Assembly (NCBI RefSeq): GCF_001613805.1
Contig: NZ_LPVY01000021.1
Coordinates: forward strand, 310,001 to 374,000
Source: Thalassospira lucentensis
GTDB taxonomy: Bacteria; Pseudomonadota; Alphaproteobacteria; Rhodospirillales; Thalassospiraceae
Direction: 5' to 3'
DNA: 64,000 nucleotides
Positions 17,992 through 27,223 of the stretch are shown here, piece by piece. The position numbers were made by a program, and so were the translations under genes. Each line of letters begins with the position of its first letter. Position 1 is the stretch's first letter. The notes beneath the pieces are model-generated. The model saw only the letters and a list, made by a program, of their open reading frames with translations. It was not told the DNA's origin and searched no databases.

Positions 17992-18725
17992 CCAAGGATG
18001 ATGCGATCACCATGATCACCACGGTTCGGGATGGCGATGCCTTTCTGGAACGCTATTTTGCCAATCTTTACAAAATTCTCCGCCCGCAGGATGTTGCCAT
18101 CCTTGTCGATGATGGTTCGGTAAACCCGGTCATCCTTCCCGGCCAAGCAACAAGAGTCAAACTGATTTGCTGCCCCCCGATTGGCAGGGGAGCCGCCCTT
18201 AATCTTGCCATTTCCAATGCGACAACCCACCTGATTGCCATTCAGGATATCGATGATGTGTCTCACCCGGATCGCCTGTCGATACAGGCCGCCTTTCTCA
18301 TGGATCGTCCAAACGCCCTTGCCTTCGCCACAGGACAGGAAACAGCCACACCAAACGCCCGCAACCCGTGGCAACAAATCCCGGCCACACGGCTTTATCG
18401 CAGCAACCCGCTGCATCACTCGTCATTGGCGTTTCATCGCGATATCTGGGAAATGGCCAGTGGCTATGACCCGGTACTGCCGTGCTGCATCGATCTTGAT
18501 TTTTATCTACGCGTCGCAAGCCTGCCCATGACCTCCATCTGGCAGTTTCGCCGACAATTGATTACGCGAAACACTAATCCCGAGACACGCCATTTTGCCT
18601 CCATCCCCGACCCGGTCTATCAAGAAACTTTACGCATTGTTCTGGCCCGACATCGCCGGGCTATCGCGCCACCACATTGGATGCGCATTTTCGATCTGAA
18701 ACGTTTGTCGGGGATTGGCCGATGA
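17988..18725 (+). CDS. Glycosyltransferase family 2 (GT-A)
   Basis: A 245-residue GT-A inverting glycosyltransferase. Nucleotide-binding ILVDDGSV lies near residue 40 and the metal-binding DxD region appears as QDIDDVSHPDR near residue 85. The acceptor part contains HHSSLAFHRDIWEMASGYDP, with the usual aromatic and acidic positions. It adds one sugar to the repeat unit. The start is coupled by ATGA to the gene before, and its own stop overlaps the next start by 4 nt. Confidence 0.85.
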   Translation: MTKDDAITMITTVRDGDAFLERYFANLYKILRPQDVAILVDDGSVNPVILPGQATRVKLICCPPIGRGAALNLAISNATTHLIAIQDIDDVSHPDRLSIQAAFLMDRPNALAFATGQETATPNARNPWQQIPATRLYRSNPLHHSSLAFHRDIWEMASGYDPVLPCCIDLDFYLRVASLPMTSIWQFRRQLITRNTNPETRHFASIPDPVYQETLRIVLARHRRAIAPPHWMRIFDLKRLSGIGR

Positions 18726-19813
18726 CGAAACCACCGCGGATCATTGCCTTGGTGCAACTGCCCCCGCCGATGCACGGGGCGGCAACCATGAATGAACGGG
18801 CTTTGGTCGCGCTTCGCAAAATCTGTGATGTGACAGTGCTTGAAATGCGCTTTGCCAAAAATCCCCGCGATATTGCCAGGATGAGATTGGGCAAACTGGT
18901 TATGGCTCTGGGACTTTGGCTAAAACTATTGCTCGCACTCCGGCGAAAACCCGATGCACTTTATGTCTGCTTCGCCCCAACTGGGGGCGCGTTTTATCGC
19001 GATTGTCTTTATGTGATGACGGCCAAAATCCTTGGCATCGCAACCATACTGCATCTGCATGGCCGTGGATTGCAAACCGGGCGCAGCCAATGGTTAATCG
19101 CATTTTTGCAACGCCATGCCTTTGCCGGGCAAACCGCCATTATTCTAGGCAAGGCGTTGCGCAATGAAATTGATGGCCTTCAATGCCGATCAAAAATCAT
19201 CGCCAATTGCCTGCCCGATACGGCCTTCATGATCGATCACGACCCGATCAGCACCATAACGCCGCGTATGCTTTATCTATCAAACCTTTTTCGCAGCAAA
19301 GGTATCGATGATGTGCTGGCGGCCTGTGCAATCCTCAAACAGCGTAATATCGATTTCGCGCTTGATATCGCAGGCGCCGAAGGCGACCTCTCAACCTGCG
19401 AACTTGCACAATTGATCCGTAATTTGAACCTTTCGGATCACTGCCACTATCATGGTCCGGTCGATGCGGATATCCGCACCGAACTTCTATCCAACGCCAA
19501 CCTTTTTCTGTTTCCGTCACGCTCCCCGAACGAAGCACAACCTCTTGTCGTGCTCGAAGCCATGGCCGCAGGAGTTCCCGTCATCAGCTCCGCAATCGGA
19601 ACTTTGGTTGATATCGTTCGCGATGGCGAAACCGGCCGCATCTGCCAGCCCGGCAATCCGGAAATGCTGGCAAATATTGTTTCAGATGCCCTGATCCAAC
19701 CAACCAAATCCCACGAAATGGCGCGGGCTGCAAAGGCCTTTTGCAACCAGAACTTCCGGACAGATCGGTTTGAGAAGGAACTTCAACAACTGATCAAGGA
19801 AATCATTTCTTGA
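18722..19813 (+). CDS. Glycosyltransferase family 4 (GT-B)
   Basis: A 363-residue GT-B enzyme and last gene of the overlapping operon. The N-terminus reads IIALVQLPPPMHGAATMNE, common in polysaccharide GT4 enzymes. The donor-binding half has MLYLSNLFRSKGIDDVLAA and FPSRSPNEAQPLVVLEAMAAG, with a canonical E-x7-E motif. The longest frame starts earlier (18677), but ATGA at 18722 overlaps the GT2 stop and gives the family N-terminus. No clear terminator follows before the next gene. Confidence 0.87.
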   Translation: MTKPPRIIALVQLPPPMHGAATMNERALVALRKICDVTVLEMRFAKNPRDIARMRLGKLVMALGLWLKLLLALRRKPDALYVCFAPTGGAFYRDCLYVMTAKILGIATILHLHGRGLQTGRSQWLIAFLQRHAFAGQTAIILGKALRNEIDGLQCRSKIIANCLPDTAFMIDHDPISTITPRMLYLSNLFRSKGIDDVLAACAILKQRNIDFALDIAGAEGDLSTCELAQLIRNLNLSDHCHYHGPVDADIRTELLSNANLFLFPSRSPNEAQPLVVLEAMAAGVPVISSAIGTLVDIVRDGETGRICQPGNPEMLANIVSDALIQPTKSHEMARAAKAFCNQNFRTDRFEKELQQLIKEIIS

Positions 19814-19871
19814 TCTCTTTAACCACGCCGGCCCAAATATCCAGCAAGCCTTAATCGTGAAAGATACCGTC

Positions 19872-20210
19872 ATGACCCGCGATGAATTCAACACATTTTG
19901 CAAATCTCTGCCGGTCACAACCCATGTTGTGCAATGGGGCGGTGCGGATGTCTGGAAGGTCGGCGGCAAGGTCTTTGCGATTGGCGGCTGGACCAAGGGT
20001 CATACGCTTGGCATTACCTTCAAGGTATCCGACATCGCCTACGAGGTTTTAAAGGAACAACCAGGTTTGCGCCCTGCTCCGTATCTTGCCTCGCGCGGGA
20101 TGAAATGGATCCAGCATTATGACGCACCGGGACTTGATGATGCGAGCCTGCGTGACCATTTGGCAGCATCCCACAAAATCGTCTCGCGCGGCCTGACCAA
20201 AAAGATGTAG
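19872..20210 (+). CDS. MmcQ/YjbR-family protein
   Basis: A protein of about 112 residues of the YjbR-like family (CyaY-like fold). Visible family features are the opening DEFNTFCKSLP, the VQWGGADVWKVGGKVFAIGG stretch and the late YLASRGMKWIQ. Some members bind DNA; the physiological role is uncertain. ATG 19872 was chosen; a GTG at 19857 would add five residues. It is convergent with the dehydrogenase gene, 39 nt between stops, and not obviously part of the polysaccharide operon. Confidence 0.82.
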   Translation: MTRDEFNTFCKSLPVTTHVVQWGGADVWKVGGKVFAIGGWTKGHTLGITFKVSDIAYEVLKEQPGLRPAPYLASRGMKWIQHYDAPGLDDASLRDHLAASHKIVSRGLTKKM

Positions 20211-20249
20211 CGCGAGCTTAATCTGTATCAGGAATAAACGGCGCGGCTT

Positions 20250-21539
20250 TTACAACCGCCAAAGGTCGATGCCTGCGGGCACGTCATCACGCGGCAGAAT
20301 GGCGCGCACATCGACAACGAAGCCGGTACCATCCTTCAAAAGCCCCTCTACTAGTGGCCACCCCTTGGCAACATATTCCCGGTGTGACACCGCCAGCACG
20401 ACGGCATCCGCCGGTTTCAGGTCGGCATCACCACACAATTTCAGACCATCGAATTCATGCAGAACTTCCTCGGCATCGGCATGATGATCATGGACCTGAA
20501 CATTTATCCCGGCATCTTCGAGCGAGCGGATGATATCGATCACGCGCGTATTTCGAATGTCGGGCACGTTTTCCTTAAAGGTCAGGCCAAGCACCGTCAC
20601 AGTAGGGTTCTTGGTCGCTCCTTCGCGCAACAACGCCCGAATGACCTTATTGGCGACAACCTCGCCCATGCCGTCATTCACCCGACGACCGGCCAGAACC
20701 ACCTGCGGGTAATAACCAAGTTCCTCTGATTTGTGGGTCAGGTAATAGGGATCAACCCCGATGCAATGCCCGCCGACAAGGCCGGGTGTAAAGCGCAGGA
20801 AGTTCCATTTGGTGCCCGCGGCATCCAGAACATCACGGGTATCGATACCCGCCCGATCAAAGATCAGCGACAGTTCGTTCATCAGCGCAATGTTCAGATC
20901 GCGCTGGGTATTTTCAATCACCTTAGCGGCCTCCGCGGCCTTGATCGTCGGTGCCTTGTGGATCCCAGCCTTGACGACAGATCCATAAACCGCCGCAACG
21001 ATTTCAAGCGTTTCAGGCGTCTGCCCCGACACAACCTTGGTTATGGTGGTAAAGCGATGTTCGCGGTCTCCAGGATTGATGCGTTCAGGCGAATAACCCA
21101 CCGTGAAATCGATCCCTGCCTTCAACCCCGAAAGCTGCTCCAGGATCGGCACGCATTCTTCCTCGGTCGCGCCCGGATAAACCGTGCTTTCATAAACAAC
21201 GATGTCGCCCTTCTTAAGGATTGCACCAACGGTTTTCGATGCAGATCGCAACGGTGACAGGTCCGGGCGGTTTGATTTGTCAATTGGGGTCGGCACAGTC
21301 ACAATATGGAAATCGGCCTGACGCAAATCGTCCGGGTTATCGCTAAGAAGCAAATCGGCCGCTGCAAGCTCGTGATCATCAACCTCGCCGGTCGCGTCAT
21401 GCCCGGCCTTAAGCTGGGCAATACGCGCCTTGTTGATATCAAACGCCACGACACGACCGGCTTCGGTCCCAAACGCCACCGCCACCGGCAATCCGACATA
21501 ACCCAAACCAATAACTGAAATCTTGCGCCCGTGGCTCAT
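20250..21539 (-). CDS. tviB: UDP-N-acetylhexosamine 6-dehydrogenase (TviB/WbpA-like)
   Basis: A 429-residue nucleotide-sugar dehydrogenase. The NAD-binding Rossmann motif is VIGLGYVGLPVAVAF near residue 9. The catalytic cysteine lies in LVGGHCIGVDPYYL (about residue 258), with the central-domain stretch YSPERINPGD and the C-terminal UDP-binding domain (VLGLTFKENVPDIRNT). The long form with PYYLTHKSEELGY fits TviB/WbpA/WbpO enzymes, which oxidise UDP-GlcNAc or UDP-GalNAc to the uronic acid, rather than UDP-glucose dehydrogenase. It would supply an acidic sugar for the adjacent polysaccharide. The exact substrate is inferred. Confidence 0.85.
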   Translation of the reverse strand: MSHGRKISVIGLGYVGLPVAVAFGTEAGRVVAFDINKARIAQLKAGHDATGEVDDHELAAADLLLSDNPDDLRQADFHIVTVPTPIDKSNRPDLSPLRSASKTVGAILKKGDIVVYESTVYPGATEEECVPILEQLSGLKAGIDFTVGYSPERINPGDREHRFTTITKVVSGQTPETLEIVAAVYGSVVKAGIHKAPTIKAAEAAKVIENTQRDLNIALMNELSLIFDRAGIDTRDVLDAAGTKWNFLRFTPGLVGGHCIGVDPYYLTHKSEELGYYPQVVLAGRRVNDGMGEVVANKVIRALLREGATKNPTVTVLGLTFKENVPDIRNTRVIDIIRSLEDAGINVQVHDHHADAEEVLHEFDGLKLCGDADLKPADAVVLAVSHREYVAKGWPLVEGLLKDGTGFVVDVRAILPRDDVPAGIDLWRL

Positions 21540-21614
21540 TGCTTAACCCTTGAATTTGAATTCTGTCTGACTTCTAGCCAGCACGTGCACAACCGTCAAT
21601 AATCCCAGTCAAAG

Positions 21615-21650
21615 ACAAACAGGGTATTCGCTTAAGAACGCCCTGTTTGT
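21615..21650. repeat. Inverted repeat between leuS and tviB
   Basis: A 10-bp perfect inverted repeat, ACAAACAGGG at 21615-21624 and CCCTGTTTGT at 21641-21650, with a 16-nt loop. It lies between leuS (ending 21672) and the tviB start (21539). On the minus strand no run of T follows, so a Rho-independent terminator is not certain; it may be a weak terminator or a leader structure for tviB. Confidence 0.4.
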
Positions 21651-21671
21651 GTGAAACCTGTCGCGATGAGC

Positions 21672-24600
21672 TTAACCCTTGACCACAATATTGATCAGTT
21701 TCGGGGTCGGCTTGGCGATATAGATCACCTTGACGATCTGCATGCCTTCAAGATGGCGGGCGACATTTTCATCGGCCTTTGCCATTGTTTCGACCGTTGC
21801 CTGATCGGTATCGGCCGCCACCATGATCGAACCGCGCTTTTTGCCATTAACCTGAACCGGGACTTCAAATTCGTCGTCCTTAGCCTTTTCGGCGTCAAAT
21901 GCCGGCCAGTCAAACTTGATCACCGATTTTTTGGAACCAAATTCGGCCTCTGCCATACGGCTCATAAGCTCTTCGCCCAGATGCGGCGCAAAGGGTGCGA
22001 CCATCAGGGCAAGCGCACGAACATGATCGTCATGCACCGCATTCTGGCGGGTCATGGCGTTGGTCAGTTCGATCAGTGCCGCAATCGCGGTATTCAGCCG
22101 CAGTTCGGCGATGTCGTTGGTCACCTTGGCGATGGTTTTATGCAAAAGCGTCTCGATCTTGCCATCGACGTCGCTGGTGCGTTCCATCTGGGTTGCGACC
22201 TTCCAGACGTTGGAGAGGAAACGCATCATGCCAACAATCGCATCGGACTGCCACGGCTTGGAACTGTCGAGCGGCCCCATATACATCTCGTAAGTCCGGA
22301 AGGTATCAATCGTATATTGATCGCAAATTTCTTCCGGCGGGATGCCGTTTTTATACCGCTTGCCCATTTTGCCAGGAACGGTAATCAGTGCTTCGTTCGT
22401 TTTAGCATTGAACGGCTGCTTTTTACCGTCAACATCGCGCATTTCAACATCATGGATGTCGACATAAACGCCGCGCGCGTCAGTATAGGCATCGGCCGTG
22501 ATCATGCCCTGATTGAACAGCTTCTGGAACGGTTCGGGTGTCGCGACATAGCCAAGGTCAAATAGGACCTTGTGCCAGAAGCGTGAATATAGAAGATGCA
22601 GCACCGCATGTTCCGCGCCGCCAACATAAAGGTCGACAGCACCCGGCTTGGCATTGCCATTGTCATCGGTAGTATTGGCCCAATAGGCCGCCGCCGCATC
22701 CGATGCAAAAGCCTGATCGTTTTGTGCGTCGAAATAACGCAGATAATACCAGCACGACCCGGCCCAGTTCGGCATCGAGTTGGCATCACGACGGAACGAA
22801 CGTACTTCGTAATCTGCACCGGCATGGCTGTGGGTCGAACCAACAGCCGCATCCACCGGCAGGACCGAACCATCGGCAAGCACGATCCCGGTGACTTCCA
22901 TCCATTCCTTGGCACGTGCCAGCGGCGGCTCAGGCTCGGAATTCGGGTCTTCGTTTGATTGCGGTTTGAAATCGGTCATTTCCGGCAGAACCACGGGCAG
23001 GGCAGCTTCGGCCACGCCATGCACCTGTCCGGTTTCCTGATCAAACAGCACCGGGAACGGTTCACCCCAATAACGCTGGCGCGAAAACAGCCAGTCGCGC
23101 AGTTTGTACTGAACCCGACCGCGGCCGATGTTTCTGGCTTCCAGCCACTCAATGATTTTTGCCTTGGCATCCGGGGTCGAGAGCCCGTTCAGGCTAACCT
23201 CGTCATTGGCAGAATTGATTGTATCGCCGATATCGGTCTGCGCGACTTTGAAATCACCAGGGGCGGTTTCGTAACGCGCCAGCAGGGCCGCATCGTCAAG
23301 ATCGACCGCATCAGCCGGAGCATTGGCTCGAAGCCAGCTTTCCGACGGCTTGGTGGTGGCAACAATCGGCAGGCCGAATTTATGGGCAAATTCGAAATCG
23401 CGCTGATCGCCCGCCGGGACCGCCATGATCGCGCCGGTGCCATAGCCCATCAGGACATAATCGGCAATCCACACCGGAATCTGCTGACCATTGGCCGGAT
23501 TGGTGGCATAGGCCCCGATAAACACACCTGTCTTCTCACGGTTGGCTTCATCCTTGGACGATACCGGACCAGCCAGTTTGACCTCGGCACGATAGGCCGC
23601 AACCGCGTCCTTCTGATCGGCCGTCGTCAGCGCATCAACCAGAGGATGTTCTGGAGCCAGCACCATATAGGTCGCGCCAAAAATCGTATCGGGGCGCGTG
23701 GTATAGACCGCGATCTTATCCTTGCCGCCATCGGCCAATGCCACCGGGAAATTGACCCGCGCACCGACGGAACGACCGATCCAGCCTTTCTGCATCTCGA
23801 CAACGCCGTTGGGCCAGTCCAGTCCTTCAAGGTCAGCAACCAGACGATCGGCATAATCGGTAATGCGCAACATCCACTGTTTCAGCGGGCGCTTGTAAAC
23901 CGGGTAATCACCGCGTTCGGACTTGCCTTCGTTGGTGACTTCCTCGTTCGACAGGACCGTACCCAGCATCGGGCACCAGTTGACCGGAACCTCATCGACA
24001 TAGGCCAGACGCCCGCGATCAATCGCACGGTCCACTTCCTTGCCTTCTGCCTTCGTACCTTCGCCAATGACGGATTTTGGCTGCGGCACGCCGTCCTCAT
24101 CCAACAACCATTCCCCGCTTTCAAGCAGCCCGCGAAGCTCGGCAATCGGGCGGGCACGGCCCGTGATGGTCTGCCCCTGCGGGCCTTTCCATTCGACGGT
24201 CGGGTCATAGAAGCTGTTGAAAAGCTGAAGGAAAATCCATTGCGTCCATTTGTAATAATCGACATCGGTCGAGGCAAAGCGACGATGCGGATCATGGCCA
24301 AGGCCGATCACCTGCAACTGGCGCAGCATGTTTTCGATATTGGCTTCGGTCGTGATGCGCGGATGCTGTCCGGTCTGGATGGCGAACTGCTCGGCCGGCA
24401 GGCCAAAGGCATCAAAGCCCATGGAATGCAGCACGTTGAAACCGCGCATCCGTTCGAACCGTGCCTTGACGTCGGTCGCGATATAACCCAGCGGATGGCC
24501 GATATGAAGACCAACCCCGCTTGGATAGGGGAACATATCAAGGATGACTTTTTTCTTTTTGGCGGCGTCGAAATCGGCATCGCCCGGATTGGGGGTACGA

Positions 24601-24674
24601 TAGATATCGTTTTCCCGCCAGTAATCCTGCCAGCGCTTTTCAAATTCGCGCGCACTTTCCTGATAGTTCGCCAC
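21672..24674 (-). CDS. leuS: Leucyl-tRNA synthetase, actinobacterial-like form
   Basis: About 1000 residues, longer than most bacterial LeuRS (about 860). It charges tRNA-Leu with leucine. The HIGH motif appears in FPYPSGVGLHIGHPLGYI. The editing domain and the zinc/insert region before WAGSCWYYLRYFD are extended. KMSKS is changed to GKMGKRYKNG, followed by MYMGPLDSSKPW. These features resemble the LeuRS form known from Actinobacteria rather than the usual alphaproteobacterial enzyme. The start is taken as GTG 24674 (AGGAG ten bases ahead). TTG 24680 is possible; the longer ATG frame from 24842 adds residues unlike the family. Confidence 0.9.
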   Translation of the reverse strand: MANYQESAREFEKRWQDYWRENDIYRTPNPGDADFDAAKKKKVILDMFPYPSGVGLHIGHPLGYIATDVKARFERMRGFNVLHSMGFDAFGLPAEQFAIQTGQHPRITTEANIENMLRQLQVIGLGHDPHRRFASTDVDYYKWTQWIFLQLFNSFYDPTVEWKGPQGQTITGRARPIAELRGLLESGEWLLDEDGVPQPKSVIGEGTKAEGKEVDRAIDRGRLAYVDEVPVNWCPMLGTVLSNEEVTNEGKSERGDYPVYKRPLKQWMLRITDYADRLVADLEGLDWPNGVVEMQKGWIGRSVGARVNFPVALADGGKDKIAVYTTRPDTIFGATYMVLAPEHPLVDALTTADQKDAVAAYRAEVKLAGPVSSKDEANREKTGVFIGAYATNPANGQQIPVWIADYVLMGYGTGAIMAVPAGDQRDFEFAHKFGLPIVATTKPSESWLRANAPADAVDLDDAALLARYETAPGDFKVAQTDIGDTINSANDEVSLNGLSTPDAKAKIIEWLEARNIGRGRVQYKLRDWLFSRQRYWGEPFPVLFDQETGQVHGVAEAALPVVLPEMTDFKPQSNEDPNSEPEPPLARAKEWMEVTGIVLADGSVLPVDAAVGSTHSHAGADYEVRSFRRDANSMPNWAGSCWYYLRYFDAQNDQAFASDAAAAYWANTTDDNGNAKPGAVDLYVGGAEHAVLHLLYSRFWHKVLFDLGYVATPEPFQKLFNQGMITADAYTDARGVYVDIHDVEMRDVDGKKQPFNAKTNEALITVPGKMGKRYKNGIPPEEICDQYTIDTFRTYEMYMGPLDSSKPWQSDAIVGMMRFLSNVWKVATQMERTSDVDGKIETLLHKTIAKVTNDIAELRLNTAIAALIELTNAMTRQNAVHDDHVRALALMVAPFAPHLGEELMSRMAEAEFGSKKSVIKFDWPAFDAEKAKDDEFEVPVQVNGKKRGSIMVAADTDQATVETMAKADENVARHLEGMQIVKVIYIAKPTPKLINIVVKG

Positions 24675-25069
24675 CGTCAAACAGCTCCTAAACTCAAAAT
24701 ACCGGATGCGGAGAAAACCTCGACGCGTTCCGGGCAAGAAATTCTTGCAACATAACTCGCATAAACCCTGTTCAATAATCGGGCTTGGCCCCTGTTGCAA
24801 TATCAGAGTGCAGGATAACCGCCACAACCGGCCCCGATGCAAGTCCGAAAAGCCGCGTATCGCGCATGACGGGTTTGCACATCGCCCGACCGAACCTATA
24901 TAACTGTCTATGGCCTTTTCGCCCCGATTGTGCGATATTAACCGTGCGTAAAGACTTCCGGCGCGCGATCCGTACCAAGCAGGTGCCCGCGCAGGCCATC
25001 AGGAAATCACCGTGTATCAAGCCCGATCAAGGATTTGTACACATATAACCCGCGTCCAGGGAGGACGGC
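24675..25069. other. Intergenic region between leuS and the DUF5610 gene
   Basis: 395 nt between divergent genes, so it should hold both promoters. Short A+T-rich patches near 24893-24905 and 25035-25050 are promoter candidates, but no clear -35/-10 pair could be assigned. GGGAGGAC immediately before 25070 is the ribosome-binding site of the DUF5610 gene. Open frames here (for example 24785-25048 and 24772-25020) show no family features and were not accepted. Confidence 0.5.
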
Positions 25070-25744
25070 ATGGATATCACCATCGGCGGACTGACATCGC
25101 AGGCAGCAAACGGCTCCAGCCGCAGCGCGCAGTCTTACCTGCCCGGTAATGACGACTCGAAATCCGGGTCGAACAATTCTATTGCCTCCTCTTTTGCCAG
25201 TGCGACCTCGGTTTCGCTCTCTTCACAGTCAGCCAATCTTCTGTCGGCCGATCAGATCGTTTCGGCAATCAATGAAAGCCTGTCTTCGACCGGCCTTTCG
25301 ATCCAGGGTGTCGATCCGTCCGATTACACCCCCGAAGCGGTGGCTGATCGTATCCTTGCCCGTGTCGGCGATCTGATCGCCGCCAATGCCGGAAGCGAGG
25401 AAGAAGCCCGCGAGATTTTCGATCAGGCCAGCGAAGGCATTGCCAAGGGACTTGAACAGGCACGTGAATTCCTTGAAGGGCTTGGCGCGCTTAATGACAC
25501 GATCAATGGCAATATCAACGAAACCGAAGATCGTCTGAACGAGGGGCTGAAATCCATCGAAGCCCGCCTGACCGAACTGTTTGAAAACAGCACGGCCAAG
25601 GAAGCAGCCGATACAACGCCGGAACGTGATGAACAGGTCCTTCAGTCGCAGGTCACGCAGACCGCGCAGGCAAGCCAGGCCTATGCCGAAGCCGGCAGCA
25701 ATACGCAGCGTAACGCCCCGCGTTACGGCACGTCCGCCATCTGA
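25070..25744 (+). CDS. DUF5610-like domain protein
   Basis: A 224-residue soluble protein with a Ser/Asn-rich, low-complexity start (residues 1-60) and a helical central domain with YTPEAVADRILARVGDLI and REIFDQASEGIAKGLEQAREFLEG. These match my recollection of DUF5610 proteins. A coiled-coil-like stretch with Asn-Glu-rich heptads follows (about 135-175), then a Gln-rich tail. There is no signal peptide and the function is unknown. A strong GGGAGGA lies ahead of the ATG. A Rho-independent terminator follows the stop, so it appears to be a single-gene unit. Confidence 0.7.
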   Translation: MDITIGGLTSQAANGSSRSAQSYLPGNDDSKSGSNNSIASSFASATSVSLSSQSANLLSADQIVSAINESLSSTGLSIQGVDPSDYTPEAVADRILARVGDLIAANAGSEEEAREIFDQASEGIAKGLEQAREFLEGLGALNDTINGNINETEDRLNEGLKSIEARLTELFENSTAKEAADTTPERDEQVLQSQVTQTAQASQAYAEAGSNTQRNAPRYGTSAI

Positions 25745-25772
25745 TCCTCGCGGTCATAAGCTTATCCCTCCA

Positions 25773-25804
25773 AACCGGCAGGCATCCCCTGCCGGTTTTG
25801 TTTT
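25773..25804 (+). terminator. Rho-independent terminator after the DUF5610 gene
   Basis: A 10-bp stem, AACCGGCAGG (25773-25782) with CCTGCCGGTT (25788-25797), closes a 5-nt loop and is followed by a T-rich stretch. It ends 29-60 nt after the stop of the 25070-25744 gene. It may also help to end transcription of the convergent gene stopping at 25811. Confidence 0.85.
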
Positions 25805-25810
25805 GCGCCC

Positions 25811-27223
25811 TCACATCCCCGCCGGTCCCGGCCCGTCATCACCGCCAACGCGAAAAAGCTTTCTCCCCGCATCCTGTATCTTGTTAAACGCGTCCTCGGC
25901 CATGAAGCCCGACACGAACGCCATGAAGGTCACGAGGAACGCACTGATTTCGATATTGCCCGATCCGTCCGGCCCGCCCTGGGTCACCATCAGCATCCCG
26001 GCCTCGGTAAACAGGAAAATCGCAATCGCGGCAGCAATCCCCTCGCCGGTCATCACCATCAGGCGGCCCGCCGCAGCAAAACCGGTTTCGGGCGCCTGTT
26101 CTGCCGGAACCGGTGCCATATCGCCTCCGGCCATCTCAATATCCGCCTCGCCGCCCTCTCCCACCCGGCGATAGCGACGGGTGAAGCTGACGACGGAGCC
26201 AAGGCCGCCCGCCGCCACCGTCACCAGCAGTGTCAGGACAATCCCCGGCATCTGAAGCAGAAGCGACAGCACCCCGCCCAGCGGCTGCTGAAACAGGGCG
26301 ACCAGCGACCGTCGCCCGCCATCATCCGTCGCATCCTCGTCGGCCCAAAGGGCGGCATGTTCTTCGCGCAGGTCGGAAAGCTCCGCCATCAGGCTGGCGC
26401 GCAGCCGGTCGGCTTGCGCCTGTTCGGCGGTGATATTGGCCCAGGCCACCTGGGCGCGCGCCGCTTTCTCGCCAAAGCTCATCACCGCATTGCGGATCGC
26501 ATCGATCCGGCTTTGGATATCGGTTGCAAAGGCCTCGCTCACGCCGGGCGCAAGCTTCATATGCGACAGGGCAGTGTCAAGATTGGCGATCACTTCCTTG
26601 CCCTCGTCGGTACGCGCCGTGTCGGGCGAGGGTCGCCCCGCCTCGGCACTGAAATCGCTTTGCGCCAGAAAGGCAAAGGCCTGATTAAGGGCGGCGAGGT
26701 AATCGGTACGAAATTCCGGGTCAAACCGGTCTGGCTGCGCTACCATCACCGCGCCTAGCCCAGCATAAAGATCAAACGCGGCCCGCCACGCGGCAATCGC
26801 ATCCTGCCGCAGCGCCAATCCGTGCCGGGCCGCATTCAGCGACGCAGCGTCCAGCATCCTGATTTCGGTGCGCATGGCATGGATATCGCCCTTAAGCTGT
26901 GCCTCGTGATAACCCTGAAACACCAGCCGCTCCAGATCGCCAGGCGAGCTTAGCTCAAGCTCGCGGCTTAAAAGCTCGCGCTGGATATCGGCGGTAAATC
27001 CGGCAAACAGGGTCACGACAAACCCTACATACAAAACCACCACCAACCCGGTCAGCATGACAGAGCCCAAAATCGCCGCCCCGCGAACATATAAAACCCG
27101 GCCAAACAGAACACGCCGGATCAGATCGCCCAATCCTTTTGCGCCTACGCCGCTGCCAGATGCACCAGATAACGGTGGCCGTGCCGGAGCCCCCGAAGAT
27201 TGCCGGTCATTCTCCTCTGCCAT
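25811..27223 (-). CDS. Membrane protein of unknown function
   Basis: 470 residues. A hydrophilic N-terminus is followed by a membrane helix at about 48-76 (AAILGSVMLTGLVVVLYVGF), then a long helical, coiled-coil-like extramembrane part (about 77-310) with many Ala, Asp and Glu. Further hydrophobic segments lie at about 325-350, 395-415 and 425-450. I recognise no family; the arrangement is that of an anchored coiled-coil domain with a C-terminal membrane domain. The ATG at 27223 opens the frame. Its neighbours (DUF5610 protein, superoxide dismutase) do not suggest a role. Confidence 0.65.
   Translation of the reverse strand: MAEENDRQSSGAPARPPLSGASGSGVGAKGLGDLIRRVLFGRVLYVRGAAILGSVMLTGLVVVLYVGFVVTLFAGFTADIQRELLSRELELSSPGDLERLVFQGYHEAQLKGDIHAMRTEIRMLDAASLNAARHGLALRQDAIAAWRAAFDLYAGLGAVMVAQPDRFDPEFRTDYLAALNQAFAFLAQSDFSAEAGRPSPDTARTDEGKEVIANLDTALSHMKLAPGVSEAFATDIQSRIDAIRNAVMSFGEKAARAQVAWANITAEQAQADRLRASLMAELSDLREEHAALWADEDATDDGGRRSLVALFQQPLGGVLSLLLQMPGIVLTLLVTVAAGGLGSVVSFTRRYRRVGEGGEADIEMAGGDMAPVPAEQAPETGFAAAGRLMVMTGEGIAAAIAIFLFTEAGMLMVTQGGPDGSGNIEISAFLVTFMAFVSGFMAEDAFNKIQDAGRKLFRVGGDDGPGPAGM

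Noticed and set aside
22959-24755. 598-codon open frame on the plus strand
   Set aside because: It is the antisense shadow of leuS, which has all LeuRS motifs; the translated shadow has no domain features.
24772-24879. Small frame upstream of leuS reading MCKPVMRDTRLFG...
   Set aside because: Only about 35 residues, no clear ribosome-binding site and no family features; probably promoter region.
24675-25069. tRNA gene in the leuS upstream region
   Set aside because: No T-loop GGTTCRA pattern or acceptor stem could be drawn here or elsewhere in the window.
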